From NCBI GenBank assembly GCA_002205125.1, contig NIOE01000004.1, positions 248,001 to 312,000 on the forward strand: a stretch of 64,000 nt of DNA. The letters are read 5' to 3'. A model generated the notes under the pieces. The model searched no databases. It was not told the DNA's origin and was given only the letters and a program-made list of their open reading frames with translations. This document shows, piece after piece, positions 26,738-35,046 of the stretch. The position numbers and the translations under genes are program-made. How positions within the stretch are numbered: the first letter of the stretch is position 1; each line of letters begins with the position of its first letter. Source of the DNA: Roseateles noduli (GTDB lineage: Bacteria; Pseudomonadota; Gammaproteobacteria; Burkholderiales; Burkholderiaceae_C).

Positions 26738-27373
26738 ATGCAAACCCCGCTGACGATGTTCCCGACCTCCGGCATGCACACCTACGATCCCGCCGCACCC
26801 AACCTTCCCCACAACCCGTTCAACTCGATCGTCGGGCCTCGACCCATCGGGTGGATGTCGACGAAGAGCAAGGCGGGCGTCGTGAATCTGGCGCCGTACA
26901 GCTTCTTCACGGCGCTGAACTACACGCCGCCCATCATCGGTTTCTCCAGCATCGGGCGGAAAGACTCGCTGAGGAACATTGAGGAGACCGGCGAGTTCGT
27001 CTGGAATCTCGCCACGCGCGATCTCGCGGAAGCGATGAATGCGACCTGCGCGCGGGTGCCTCACGGCGTCAATGAATTCGAGCTCGGGAAGCTGACCGAG
27101 GTCGCCTCCGTCAAGGTGGCGCCGCCGCGTGTCGGGGAGAGCCCCGTCGCCTTCGAGTGCAAGGTGTCCCAGCTCATCCAGCTGAGCTCCAAGGACGACG
27201 AGCCCGTGGACACCTGGCTGATCCTGGGCCAGGTCATGCTGATGCACATCTCGCCGGCGCTGCTGAAGGACGGCGTGTTCGACACCGCCGCGGCCGGCCT
27301 GATCCTGCGCGGCGGCGGTCCGGGCGACTACTTCGAGCTGGGGGAGAAGTTCTTCATGGCTCGGCCGGACTGA
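26738..27373 (+). CDS. Flavin reductase-like domain protein
   Basis: A 211-aa flavoprotein of the flavin reductase-like (DIM6/NTAB) family. Key blocks are NPFNSIVGPRPIGWMSTKSK, NLAPYSFFTALNYTPPIIGFS and the ETGEFVWNLATRDLAEAMN helix that contributes to FMN binding. It is likely an FMN-binding reductase or oxidoreductase, with partner unknown. Start ATG 26738 was chosen; in-frame ATGs at 26756 and 26774 would shorten only the non-conserved tail. Upstream of the effector-like gene. Confidence 0.87.
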   Translation: MQTPLTMFPTSGMHTYDPAAPNLPHNPFNSIVGPRPIGWMSTKSKAGVVNLAPYSFFTALNYTPPIIGFSSIGRKDSLRNIEETGEFVWNLATRDLAEAMNATCARVPHGVNEFELGKLTEVASVKVAPPRVGESPVAFECKVSQLIQLSSKDDEPVDTWLILGQVMLMHISPALLKDGVFDTAAAGLILRGGGPGDYFELGEKFFMARPD

Positions 27374-27397
27374 GCGACGGTTGCGACGCGCGCGGAC

Positions 27398-27458
27398 TTC
27401 AGATTTCCGGACGCTGCTTCGCATCGGGTGACGTCCGGCGGGCGGGGCTCGTTAGCTT
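27398..27458 (+). promoter_or_regulatory. PIP-box-like element with -10
   Basis: TTCAG (27398-27402), exactly 15 bp, TTCGC (27418-27422), then 30 bp to TAGCTT (27453-27458, fits YANNNT). The known HrpX-type plant-inducible promoter is TTCGB-N15-TTCGB with YANNNT 30-32 bp downstream, so this has one mismatch. It precedes a gene with an effector-like N-terminus. The match could be chance, and the -10 lies very close to the first ATG. Confidence 0.35.
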
Positions 27459-27463
27459 GGGGG

Positions 27464-28642
27464 ATGAGAGTCAATTCCCCCCACTCAGGGCCGGGCGCCG
27501 CGCCCGGCGTCGATGCCTGGTCTTCGGCCATCGACAAGTCTTCGACGACAGGCACGGGGCGCGCGTCGGGCACTTCGCCAGAAAGCGCCGCCGGCGGTCT
27601 GCGGGAACGTCGGCCGCCTGCCGCGGCGGGTTCGCGCACGGCGATCGCGCCGCGCAGCGCCATGCCTCCCGGCATCAAGGCCATGATGCCGGGCGCGTCT
27701 TCCCCGGAGCTGCATCCGGCGGTCACGCGTGGCGCTCAGCTGCCGACCTTCGAGGCGAAGACCGCCCACCTGCCTGAGCAGCGTCTGAAGGCCAACGAAG
27801 CCCTGCGCGACAAGCTCGACGCCGGCATGTTCCCCTACCAGCGCATCGCCAAGGGCAACTACCAGCCGAGCGATCCGCTGTCGTCCGCCGTGGCGGACAA
27901 GGTCTGGAGCGCGTCGGAGCGGGTCGGCAGTCCCGGCCAGAAGGGCCTGCTCCCGTCGAGCCAGGTCGAGCGCCCGACCGGCACGCTCGTCGACAACCGG
28001 AGCGGGTTGGTCGTGTCCGTGCTCGTGAATCACAAGGACAAGGACATCGCCGCCGTCTTCGGCGGGACGACGGCGGGCCGCGTGGCCGGATCGCCGGTGC
28101 GGCTGGCTCTGGGCAACGCGGAGATGGCGATCCCCCAATGGACCGCCAACGCGCGGACCGCGCTCGGACTGCCGACGAAGAGCCACGACCAGGCGCAGCG
28201 CGTCGTCGGCGCCTTGAAGGAGCTTCAACAGACACCGCAGTTCAGCCAGTTCGCCGACTACTCCGTGTCGACGATGGGGCACTCCAAAGGCGGCGGAGAA
28301 GCGGCGTCGTCGGGGATCGCCAACTACTCGCTCGGTGCGCCGGTGAGGGTCACCGGCTTGTCGTCCGCGCCGCTCAACGACTCGCAGCTGCGCCAGTACG
28401 CGAAGCTCGGCATCGATGTGGCCGACGCGGAGCAGCACATCAACGTCTATTCCGTGAAGCTGGACGTGGTCCCCAACCTCGGCCATCTGTTGCGCGGCGT
28501 GGGCGCGACCGTCGTCGGGACGGAGCACTTCTTCTCCGGCGGACTGAGCGATCCGCTGACGCGCCACGTGAAGAGCGACCAGCTCATCCGCGCCCAGCTG
28601 ACGCGGCAGGACGACGCGATCCGGCTCAGCGCCGGCGGCTGA
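27464..28642 (+). CDS. Lipase-like serine hydrolase with disordered N-terminus, possible secreted effector
   Basis: A 392-aa protein. Residues 1-95 are rich in Ser, Pro, Gly, Ala and Thr, hydrophilic and without a classical signal peptide. The rest is folded and contains the nucleophile elbow STMGHSKGGGEA (Ser274), with Asp334 (KLDVVP) and His355 (GTEHFF) as plausible triad members. The elbow resembles class 3 and DUF2974-type lipases. This architecture is common among type III and type VI effectors but is not diagnostic. The start is uncertain (ATG 27464 or GTG 27428). The stop overlaps the convergent PEP-CTERM-like gene by 17 bp. Function unproven. Confidence 0.6.
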   Translation: MRVNSPHSGPGAAPGVDAWSSAIDKSSTTGTGRASGTSPESAAGGLRERRPPAAAGSRTAIAPRSAMPPGIKAMMPGASSPELHPAVTRGAQLPTFEAKTAHLPEQRLKANEALRDKLDAGMFPYQRIAKGNYQPSDPLSSAVADKVWSASERVGSPGQKGLLPSSQVERPTGTLVDNRSGLVVSVLVNHKDKDIAAVFGGTTAGRVAGSPVRLALGNAEMAIPQWTANARTALGLPTKSHDQAQRVVGALKELQQTPQFSQFADYSVSTMGHSKGGGEAASSGIANYSLGAPVRVTGLSSAPLNDSQLRQYAKLGIDVADAEQHINVYSVKLDVVPNLGHLLRGVGATVVGTEHFFSGGLSDPLTRHVKSDQLIRAQLTRQDDAIRLSAGG

Positions 28643-29546
28643 GGACGCCGCCGGGCCGGTTCGTCCGGAAGCGGCGCCGGTCGGTCCGCATCATCACCAG
28701 CGCCGCGCCCAGCCCCGCCATCACCAGGGCGCCGGAGTCCGGCTCGGGCACGTCGTTGCCGGGCGCGTCCGGGTCGCGCGGCGACAAGGCGAGGGTGCCG
28801 GCGTAGGTGGCGACGGCATCGCTGTTGATGCCGGACGCGATGATCGAATAGCTGCCCGCGCCGAGCAGCGGGGTGGCGAGCGTCCAGGTCTCAAACGGAT
28901 TGCGGGTCAGCTCCGCCGCCAGCAGATCGCCGAACGGGCCGCGCAGCAGAACGCTCGTGAAATCGATGTCCTGGTCGCCGCCGACCGCGGAGGAAAGCAT
29001 CAGCTTCACCGTCTGCGGGCTGCCGATCGAGAAGGTGAAAACGTTGGAGAACGCGCCGGCGCCGGGCGTGCCGATGAAACCGGCGCTGCCCGCGGTGAGG
29101 TCCAGCGGCCCGCCATTCCCCGACGGCTGCGCACCGGCACTGCCCGCCAGGGCGATGGTGCCGACGTAGGTCGCCAGGGCCGCGCTGTTGGTGCCGCTGG
29201 CCGTGAGCGTGTAGCTGCCCGGCGCCAGGCGGGCGTTGCTGATGACGTGGCCGGTGAACGGGTCGGGCGTGAACTCGGTGGCGCTGATGGGACCGGAGGG
29301 GCCGGTCAGGACGATGCTGGAGAAGTCGAGGTGATGGTCGCCGTTGACGACCGACGACAGCAGGATGTTGACCGTGTTCGGATTGGTCAGGGTGAAGGTG
29401 TAGGTCTGGGAGAAGACACCCGCGCCCGGCTTGCCGATGAATCCAGCGGTGCCGGAGGACAGATCGACGGGACTGGCGCCTGCCGGGAGGGCGATGCCTC
29501 CGAGGACGGCGGCTGCGGCGAAGGCGATGAAGGGCGGAATGTTCAT
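28626..29546 (-). CDS. Secreted protein with two tandem repeats and a PEP-CTERM-like tail
   Basis: A 306-aa exported protein: signal peptide (about residues 1-24), then two homologous modules of about 105 residues. The first begins PVDLSSGTAGFIGKPGAGVFS and the second PLDLTAGSAGFIGTPGAGAFS; each carries a TFxxxxPxTVxxxLSSxVxGDxxxDFxSxxL pattern. The C-terminus, VPEPDSGALVMAGLGAALVMM followed by a basic tail, matches a PEP-CTERM-type sorting signal. It is probably processed by an exosortase and displayed or released with the matrix; no exosortase gene is in the window. ATG 29546 has AGGAGA upstream. Confidence 0.82.
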   Translation of the reverse strand: MNIPPFIAFAAAAVLGGIALPAGASPVDLSSGTAGFIGKPGAGVFSQTYTFTLTNPNTVNILLSSVVNGDHHLDFSSIVLTGPSGPISATEFTPDPFTGHVISNARLAPGSYTLTASGTNSAALATYVGTIALAGSAGAQPSGNGGPLDLTAGSAGFIGTPGAGAFSNVFTFSIGSPQTVKLMLSSAVGGDQDIDFTSVLLRGPFGDLLAAELTRNPFETWTLATPLLGAGSYSIIASGINSDAVATYAGTLALSPRDPDAPGNDVPEPDSGALVMAGLGAALVMMRTDRRRFRTNRPGGVLSRRR

Positions 29547-29708
29547 GGTGCGTTCTCCTGGTTCCTCTGGTTCCTCCCCGTTGAACGAGATCTCCGGCCG
29601 GAACGGGACACCGCAGCGCGGCGGGCGAGTCAGCCGTTTGAGGGACAGAAGGTCGGGGCGGCCGCATTCGGCGCTCAACCCCGCGCTGGATTGGCCGATA
29701 TTGCTGAC

Positions 29709-29923
29709 ATGAACATCACCAACCCCCCAGCGTCGCCGCAGCCGTCAGCTCGGCCTCCAACGGCACGCCTGGCACGGTCGGCAACGCCGCCAGCCTGTTG
29801 GTGCTCCGCAAGGCCATGGACGTCCAGGAATCCGGCGCCGCCGCGCTGCTCGCAGCCCTGCCGCAGCCGCCCGCCCTGGCCACCGAAGGCTCGCTCGGAC
29901 GCAACCTCAACACGTACGCCTGA
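29709..29923 (+). pseudogene. YjfB-like putative motility protein, frameshifted in a C-run
   Basis: From ATG 29709 the first codons give MNITN. A run of six C (29723-29728) then separates this from another frame that reads SVAAAVSSASNGTPGTVGN, then AASLLVLRKAMDVQ and ends GRNLNTY-Ala-stop. The second part matches the small YjfB-type putative motility proteins (about 60-70 aa), with their LLVLKKAMD-like core. In that frame a TGA lies just before the ATG and no start precedes the conserved part. One more or two fewer C would restore a 70-aa protein. It may be a natural frameshift, a phase-variable tract or a sequence error. Confidence 0.6.
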
Positions 29924-30033
29924 ATCCGCTGCCCGATTTGCGGACCGGCGGGCTCGACCGGGCCGCCGCGGAGGGGCAGGGTGCGGGAGCACCTGCGGCA
30001 TGATCGAGGTCTGCCACCTCGCCGCCTCCTCCC

Positions 30034-30858
30034 ATGCGTCTGAAGCACATGCAGTTCTACGGGCACTTCGATGCCCGCTGTGACGTCGCCGGCTTCAGCA
30101 TCGCTCGACTGCTGGCAAACAATCCCGCGCATCGGGTGGAGCCGCACGAGCACGAGGACGGTCATTTCATCGTCGTGCTGGAGGGGCGCTACCGCAGCAG
30201 CGCCCGCGGCGTGACCACGCTGCTGGAAGCGGGCGATGTGTTGTGGAATCCGCCGGGTACGCGGCACGTCGACAGCTTCGCGGGCGGGGGCGGGCGCTTC
30301 CTGGCGCTCAGCGTGAAGGCCGGTTTCGCCGAGTCACTCGGGCTGGCCGATGGCGGCGCCCGGCAACTGCTCGGAGCGCCTCGGCAGGCGGCGCTGGGTC
30401 TGGCGGGGTTGCCGCTCCTTTCGGATCTCGGTGGTCTGCTCGATGCGGAGGAGGCGTCCCAGCGTCTGTGCCACCTCACGCGCACGGTGCCCGAGCGGGG
30501 CGACGCGGCCGTTCATGCGCGCGTCGACACCCGCGAGCCCCTCTGGCTGCGGCGTTGCATGGAGCAGCTCCTGGACGAATGCGAAGAGCCGCTGCGCCTC
30601 TCCGCGCTGGCGCTGGAGGCGGGCGTTCATCCGGTGTCCTTGGCTCGAGCGTTCCGACACCACTACGGCATCTCGCCCGGCCAATTGCAGCGGCGCGCCC
30701 AGTTGAACCGGGCGGCGCAACGCCTGAGGGGAGGGCAGTCGATCGCCGAGGTCGCGATGCAGTCGGGCTTCGCGGACCAGAGCCATTTCACGCGCCTGTT
30801 CCGAGCGGAGTACCGCTGCACCCCGGCGGCGTGGCGAGCCGGGTTCAAAACGTTCTAG
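30034..30858 (+). CDS. AraC family transcriptional regulator (cupin sensor)
   Basis: A 274-aa regulator. An N-terminal cupin-like AraC arm (about residues 1-110, HRVEPHEHEDGHFIVVLEG) precedes a C-terminal AraC double HTH (about 175-272, LRLSALALEAGVHPVSLARAFRHHYGISPGQ and SIAEVAMQSGFADQSHFTRLFRAEY). The downstream lipoprotein hydrolase starts 25 bp after the stop on the same strand, so the two may be co-transcribed. The ligand is unknown. Confidence 0.9.
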   Translation: MRLKHMQFYGHFDARCDVAGFSIARLLANNPAHRVEPHEHEDGHFIVVLEGRYRSSARGVTTLLEAGDVLWNPPGTRHVDSFAGGGGRFLALSVKAGFAESLGLADGGARQLLGAPRQAALGLAGLPLLSDLGGLLDAEEASQRLCHLTRTVPERGDAAVHARVDTREPLWLRRCMEQLLDECEEPLRLSALALEAGVHPVSLARAFRHHYGISPGQLQRRAQLNRAAQRLRGGQSIAEVAMQSGFADQSHFTRLFRAEYRCTPAAWRAGFKTF

Positions 30859-30883
30859 ACGCCGCTCCGCGGAGCCGGGGAAC

Positions 30884-31987
30884 ATGCGCGGCATGAACAC
30901 ACCTCGCTGCTTCCGCTTCGTGTCAGGCGCCTGGCTGCGCCGTTGGGTCCTGCCTTCCACGATCGTCACGCTCCTGGGCGCTTGCGCAGCGCAACAGGTG
31001 ACCCCGGCAGAGGCTGAGCTGCTCGCGCAAGACCGCGCCGCGCTGGAAGCGCTGCCAGGAGCGACCAGCGTGCTGCTGCAGCGGCATGGCCGGGTGGTGG
31101 TCGAGTTGTACGCGCGCGGTGCGGACGCGCAGACGTTGCACGACACGCGTTCCGTGGGCAAGTCCGTCACCGGGCTGCTGGCGGCAGCCGCTGTCCAGGA
31201 CGGATTGCTGAGGCGCGATGCGCCGGTGTTCGCCGAACTCGCCGATGCGCAGCCCTTCGCGAACGATGGTCCCGTCAAGCGCGGCATCGTGGTGGAGGAC
31301 CTGCTCACCATGACGTCCGCGCTCGACTGCGACGACAACCAGCCCGACAGCCCGGGCAACGAAGAGAACATGTATCCGCAGCCGCGCTGGCTGCGCTGGG
31401 CGGGCGACCTGCCCACGCGCTCCGCGGCGCGCGACGCGCAGGGGCTGGGGCCCTTCGCCTACTGCACGGCGGGCGTGTTCCTGCTGGGTCAGGTGCTGGA
31501 GCGCCGGGTGCCGGGCGGGCTGGAGGCCTATGCGCAACGGCGCCTGTTCGAGCCGCTGGGCATCTCAACATGGGAGTGGTCGCGCTCCCCCAGCGGCGAG
31601 ACGATGACCGGCGGCGGCCTGCGCCTGCGCACGCGCGATTGGGCCTCGCTCGCACAGATGCTGTTTCGCCAAGGCGCCGGTCCGAAGGGCCAGGTCTTGA
31701 CGCCGGAACAGGTCGCCACGCTGTTGACCGTGCGACGGTCAACGTCCTCCGGCATGGGGTACGGCGAACTCCTCTGGCGCCGCGATTACGAGTTGCGATG
31801 CGGCCGAGCGAGCGCTTGGCTGATGTCGGGCAACGGCGGCAACAACGTGCTGATCTTGCCGACGCTCGACGCGGTCGCGGTGCTCACGCGCACCCACTAC
31901 AACCAGCGCGGGATGCATCAGCAGAGCGTCGAGTTCCTGACGGCGCTGTTGGAGCGGCATGTGTGCGGAGCGGAGGCGCAACGCTGA
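30884..31987 (+). CDS. Beta-lactamase-family serine hydrolase, probable lipoprotein
   Basis: A 367-aa class C beta-lactamase-like serine hydrolase (esterase or penicillin-binding type). The lipobox LLGAC gives a lipidated Cys34, so it is probably membrane-anchored in the periplasm. The SxxK motif is Ser90-Val-Gly-Lys93 in TRSVGKSVTG, the second motif is likely in FAYCTAGVFLLGQ, and a late GNGGNN segment may take the KTG position. ATG 30884 has GGGGA a few bases ahead; ATG 30893 is equally possible. It follows the AraC regulator. Substrate unknown; beta-lactam resistance should not be assumed. Confidence 0.87.
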   Translation: MRGMNTPRCFRFVSGAWLRRWVLPSTIVTLLGACAAQQVTPAEAELLAQDRAALEALPGATSVLLQRHGRVVVELYARGADAQTLHDTRSVGKSVTGLLAAAAVQDGLLRRDAPVFAELADAQPFANDGPVKRGIVVEDLLTMTSALDCDDNQPDSPGNEENMYPQPRWLRWAGDLPTRSAARDAQGLGPFAYCTAGVFLLGQVLERRVPGGLEAYAQRRLFEPLGISTWEWSRSPSGETMTGGGLRLRTRDWASLAQMLFRQGAGPKGQVLTPEQVATLLTVRRSTSSGMGYGELLWRRDYELRCGRASAWLMSGNGGNNVLILPTLDAVAVLTRTHYNQRGMHQQSVEFLTALLERHVCGAEAQR

Positions 31988-32027
31988 CCTCATCGGCAAG
32001 GCGGTGCCAACGAAGGTCCGCTTTCGT

Positions 32028-32381
32028 TCAGCGCCGAGGGATGCCTGGCTTGTTCGTCAGTGGCGGGCCGGCGACTCTCTCGCCTTCATTCCACTCCACG
32101 ACCACGCCGTCATGTTTGCGAACGCCGTAGTACCCGACAAGGTTGCTGCCGACCCATTCAGGTCCTGCATCGGGAGGTGCGGGGCAGCGAGATCTGATGC
32201 GAACGACGAAGTACTTCCTGTCGTCGTTCTCGTCGACCTCGCACTTGTATTCGTCGGGGCAATTCGTTCCTGGGCCAAGTGCGGCCTTCACTGACGCGCA
32301 AGCGCCCGAAGCGGAGTCGATGGGCGCTGCCCACGTCGACTGAGCGAGCCCGATGGCCAAGACGAGGAACAGATATCGCAC
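32028..32381 (-). CDS. Small exported hypothetical protein
   Basis: A 117-aa protein with an N-terminal signal peptide (MRYLFLVLAIGLAQSTWA, cleavage expected after WAA). The mature part has four cysteines (SGACAS, NCPDEYKCEV, SRCPA), which could form disulfides, and ends in a Pro/Arg tail. The start is GTG 32381 with no convincing ribosome site. It faces the lipoprotein hydrolase. No family recognised. Confidence 0.6.
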   Translation of the reverse strand: MRYLFLVLAIGLAQSTWAAPIDSASGACASVKAALGPGTNCPDEYKCEVDENDDRKYFVVRIRSRCPAPPDAGPEWVGSNLVGYYGVRKHDGVVVEWNEGERVAGPPLTNKPGIPRR

Positions 32382-32442
32382 GGAGCGGAGTATGCCGCTC
32401 TGCAGTTTCCACGGGGCTTCACAAGGCTTTGCCCCAGAGGCG

Positions 32443-32745
32443 TCACTCCGGAGTCACACGCAAGGTCAAGTTGGTGATGAACACAGAGACCTCCTTCGTG
32501 AGGCGGTTGACACGGGCTCTGCTGATGACGGTCGCGTCGGCAGGATGTGCAGCTGGGACGTAGAGCTCAAAGACCCGGTCATCCCCATCGAACAATGTCC
32601 CGAGCGCCAGCCGGTCATTCCAATGCGCGGGGATAGGCTCGTACAGCTCCAACGCCCGGCGCGTAGCAAGGCGAGCAATCTCCTTGAGCTCGTCGAGTTC
32701 GGTCCATCCGGTAACGAAGCCGTTCACCCGTTCCACGCGGTCCAC
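32443..32745 (-). CDS. Small hypothetical protein
   Basis: A 100-aa acidic soluble protein with alternating strand/helix character, ending VSVFITNLTLRVTPE. GTG start; no clear ribosome site. It lies 60 bp downstream of the zinc-ribbon gene on the same strand and may be its operon partner. No family recognised; the size would suit an immunity-type protein, but nothing in the sequence proves that. Confidence 0.5.
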   Translation of the reverse strand: MDRVERVNGFVTGWTELDELKEIARLATRRALELYEPIPAHWNDRLALGTLFDGDDRVFELYVPAAHPADATVISRARVNRLTKEVSVFITNLTLRVTPE

Positions 32746-32805
32746 TCCCAGCTTAAGGCCGCGGCGGCATCGCTGAAGCAGCCAAGTCCATCGATGACGC
32801 CATGC

Positions 32806-33246
32806 TCAGACCTTGGCGAGGAAGGTCGCTGCATCACCCGCTTCGCACTTCCAGTCTGCGAAGACGCCGACCAGGTTGCATTCAACGCAGTGGCAAGCGA
32901 TGTAGTACCAGCGCACGTCGTGGGTGCCTTCGTACACGGAGACGCCGGACACCAGCTCGAACACCTCGTTCTCGCACACGCACTCGTGCGCCTCAGGCGA
33001 GGCTTGTTCGACGTAGTCCGCACTGTCGCCCATCAGGTGTTCCAGCCCGCAGTCCGTGCAGGTGCGGATTGCCACACCGGCATCCTCATCGGTCTGCAGC
33101 GCGAAGGTCCGGCATCCGCAATCGCATTTGGACGTGGCAAATCTGGTGGCCTCATGGCGATTTGCAACGCTGTAGCTGCGCAGTTCGGCTTGGGTGTCGC
33201 CGGACGTGGTGCCGTACCAGTACTCGCCCTTCTTCGTCAGTGCCAT
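32806..33246 (-). CDS. Conserved zinc-ribbon hypothetical protein
   Basis: A 146-aa protein starting MALTKKGEYWYGTTSGD. It carries three cysteine clusters: CDCGCRTF, TCTDCGLEHLMGD and ECVCENEVFE, and later CHCVEC and DWKC, consistent with paired zinc ribbons. This arrangement recurs in short conserved bacterial proteins of unknown role. ATG 33246 has GGAG upstream; a start 14 codons earlier is less likely. Confidence 0.75.
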   Translation of the reverse strand: MALTKKGEYWYGTTSGDTQAELRSYSVANRHEATRFATSKCDCGCRTFALQTDEDAGVAIRTCTDCGLEHLMGDSADYVEQASPEAHECVCENEVFELVSGVSVYEGTHDVRWYYIACHCVECNLVGVFADWKCEAGDAATFLAKV

Positions 33247-33597
33247 TGATGCTGCTCCGTTCTTCAAGATGGGCTTCCCGGCAGGCATGACGCCGGCCTC
33301 GCCCGTATGTCTGGATTCTGCCTTGGGGTCCGGTGCGTCATCGTGAAAGGTTTGGGTCGCGGTGGTCGCCGGCAGGAGCTGCGGACACCCTCCAATGACG
33401 ACTCTCGGAGACTGCGGCCATACGGCCTCTCGACCCCTATCAGCCTGATGCAGCGACGGCTTCGCAGCGGAAGCGGACGTTAGACTCTGGCCGAGCGTTG
33501 CCAGCCAAACCGGAGCCTCTTCGAGGCCTCACAGGGCGGCCACGCCGAGCCGAGTTCTTCACCAAGGCCCGCGGGTCCTGCCGCTGCTCTAGTCCAC
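33247..33597. other. Intergenic, no gene seen; attC-like half site
   Basis: No convincing coding sequence. GTTAGAC at 33479-33485 fits the integron core GTTRRRY and is preceded by AAGCGGAC, but no matching RYYYAAC was found within 140 bp upstream. Confidence 0.4.
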
Positions 33598-34074
33598 ATG
33601 CACTTCACGTCCGTTCGCCTCGATCAGATCAGCGCGCTGGTCCACGATGTGAAGCTACCTCCTGCGCAGAAATTCCGCGTGCCAGAGTTCAAGGTGGTGT
33701 CCTACCAAGGTGAGTATCAGGCGCGTGGCGACGCTCTATACATCCTGGCGACGACCAAGGCCGCGCATGAGGCCTGGTACAGCGAAAGTATCATCCTTGA
33801 CTTCAGCGGTCTGCACTACCGTGGTGGAGATGAAATGGCCTGGGTGCTGAGCATCGGTCGTCAGCCACCGGTGGACTGTCCGTTCCCGCTGGTCATCGTC
33901 ACCGGTCCCGGCTGTGAGAAAGCATTGCAGTCTCTACTGGAGCGCGGCCTGCAGCAACGCTTGGTCTTCGCGGATCACTGTACTGATTCCATTGAGCGCG
34001 CCATCAAGCTCGTCGCAGCCAAGCGAGAGGCATTCAAACGCTGTTGCGCCGAATGGAAGCCGCCGAAGGCGTGA
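33598..34074 (+). CDS. Hypothetical protein
   Basis: A 158-aa soluble protein of unknown function, with mixed alpha/beta character. Its segments include ALYILATTKAAHEAWYSESI, a central PFPLVIVTGPGCEKAL strand-loop-helix, and a basic helical C-terminus. No signal peptide or membrane segment. ATG 33598; no family recognised. It is one of several small orphan genes in this accessory stretch. Confidence 0.6.
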   Translation: MHFTSVRLDQISALVHDVKLPPAQKFRVPEFKVVSYQGEYQARGDALYILATTKAAHEAWYSESIILDFSGLHYRGGDEMAWVLSIGRQPPVDCPFPLVIVTGPGCEKALQSLLERGLQQRLVFADHCTDSIERAIKLVAAKREAFKRCCAEWKPPKA

Positions 34075-34150
34075 TCGCCTGAACCGGAGAAGTCAACGCC
34101 GCAGCGAGCAGACCCTTAACATCGGTGGCGGCCAACTACTGAACCAACCA

Positions 34151-34609
34151 ATGCGAGTGGTCTATTCCCTGGCAATTGATCTCGCTGCCAACCCTGAGCG
34201 AGTTGCGAAGACGCAGGCTCTAACGATGAATGCAGACAAGCCGCTGCTTGGACTTCGCGGCGCGCACGGTCTCTTTGCGTCTCCGGAATGGTGGTCCAAC
34301 ATAGATAGCGGCTCTATTCGGTCGGAGACGCTCTACGGAACGATTGAGGGTCTGCATTTCGCCGGGCAGGATGCACGGTGGGGCGACCAGGTAAACACCT
34401 TCTCTATGCGGCTTGCCGACGGCACGCTGATAAATGAGGGAATCGTGGTCAATGAGAAGTCCTACCGTCGCCTGTTCCGCGTGGGGACTGAGATGCGCAT
34501 TCGATATGCGCTAGAAGAACTTAAGCGGCAACCGGCGACGGAGGGCGGGGTGAACTACATCAAGATTCTTCTTGAGATAGCGGTGAACCCTGAAGGGAGC
34601 AGTACCTAA
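34151..34609 (+). CDS. Hypothetical protein
   Basis: A 152-aa soluble protein without a recognised family. The sequence has good protein character (PLLGLRGAHGLFASPEWW and FRVGTEMRIRYALEELK). ATG 34151 is the first in-frame methionine after the preceding intergenic stretch. Its stop codon TAA lies inside the attC-like ACCTAAC at 34604-34610, as in integron cassettes. GC is lower than the backbone. Confidence 0.6.
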   Translation: MRVVYSLAIDLAANPERVAKTQALTMNADKPLLGLRGAHGLFASPEWWSNIDSGSIRSETLYGTIEGLHFAGQDARWGDQVNTFSMRLADGTLINEGIVVNEKSYRRLFRVGTEMRIRYALEELKRQPATEGGVNYIKILLEIAVNPEGSST

Positions 34610-34648
34610 CACGGTGCACGCTCAGGGGTCGAAGCAGTCCGGTTAGGT
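34604..34648. repeat. attC-like imperfect palindrome
   Basis: ACCTAAC (34604-34610) and GTTAGGT (34642-34648) are exact reverse complements and fit the integron RYYYAAC/GTTRRRY core pattern. The pairing continues as CGG/CCG with one unpaired A. The stop codon of the preceding gene lies within it. At 45 nt it is shorter than most attC sites. No integrase is in the window. Confidence 0.4.
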
Positions 34649-34656
34649 TCGACGAC

Positions 34657-34680
34657 GTCCGCCTCCAGGCTGAAGCGGAC
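34657..34680. repeat. Dispersed intergenic repeat, copy 1
   Basis: GTCCGC...GCTGAAGCGGAC, with its ends pairing as a 6-bp stem. Related copies lie at 36380-36402, 37484-37506 and 42572-42593, all between genes of the accessory stretch. Confidence 0.55.
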
Positions 34681-34739
34681 GTCGGACATCCAGCGGGAGT
34701 CGACATCGCATTCATCCTGCGGGACACAGGACTAGGCAT

Positions 34740-34979
34740 TCAGCGCCGCACACTCCGACTCGGCTTCGCCATCGTGCCCCGCAGCGGCCACAATAGGTCC
34801 TTGAGTCCGTTGTGGTCGATCTCGTGCATCAGGGCCAACAGGCGCCCGAGTTCCCCGGGGGGAAAGCCCTCACGCGCAAACCAGTTCAGGTAGTTGCCCG
34901 GCAGATCTGCGATGAGCGTGCCCTTGTACTTGCCGTACGGCATCTCGGTCGCGAGCAGACGTTCGAAGGATTCAACCAT
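34740..34979 (-). CDS. DUF3820 family protein
   Basis: A 79-aa protein of the DUF3820 family (annotated elsewhere as putative quorum-sensing-regulated virulence factor). The block MPYGKYKGTLIADLPGNYLN, then WFAREGFPPGELGRLLALMHEIDHNGL, is characteristic and essentially complete. ATG 34979; longer in-frame starts upstream add a non-conserved arginine-rich stretch. Probably cytoplasmic. Role unknown. Confidence 0.82.
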   Translation of the reverse strand: MVESFERLLATEMPYGKYKGTLIADLPGNYLNWFAREGFPPGELGRLLALMHEIDHNGLKDLLWPLRGTMAKPSRSVRR

Positions 34980-35046
34980 GGCCGTATTGTCGTGCCGTGA
35001 CGGAGCTGCCGTCGCCTTCAAGCTGGCAGAAGCCCGATGGGCGCGT

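Noticed and set aside
30884-31987. Calling the beta-lactamase-family gene an antibiotic-resistance gene
   Set aside because: It has the SxxK serine but is a lipoprotein of the broad serine-hydrolase family, with no specific AmpC signature set.
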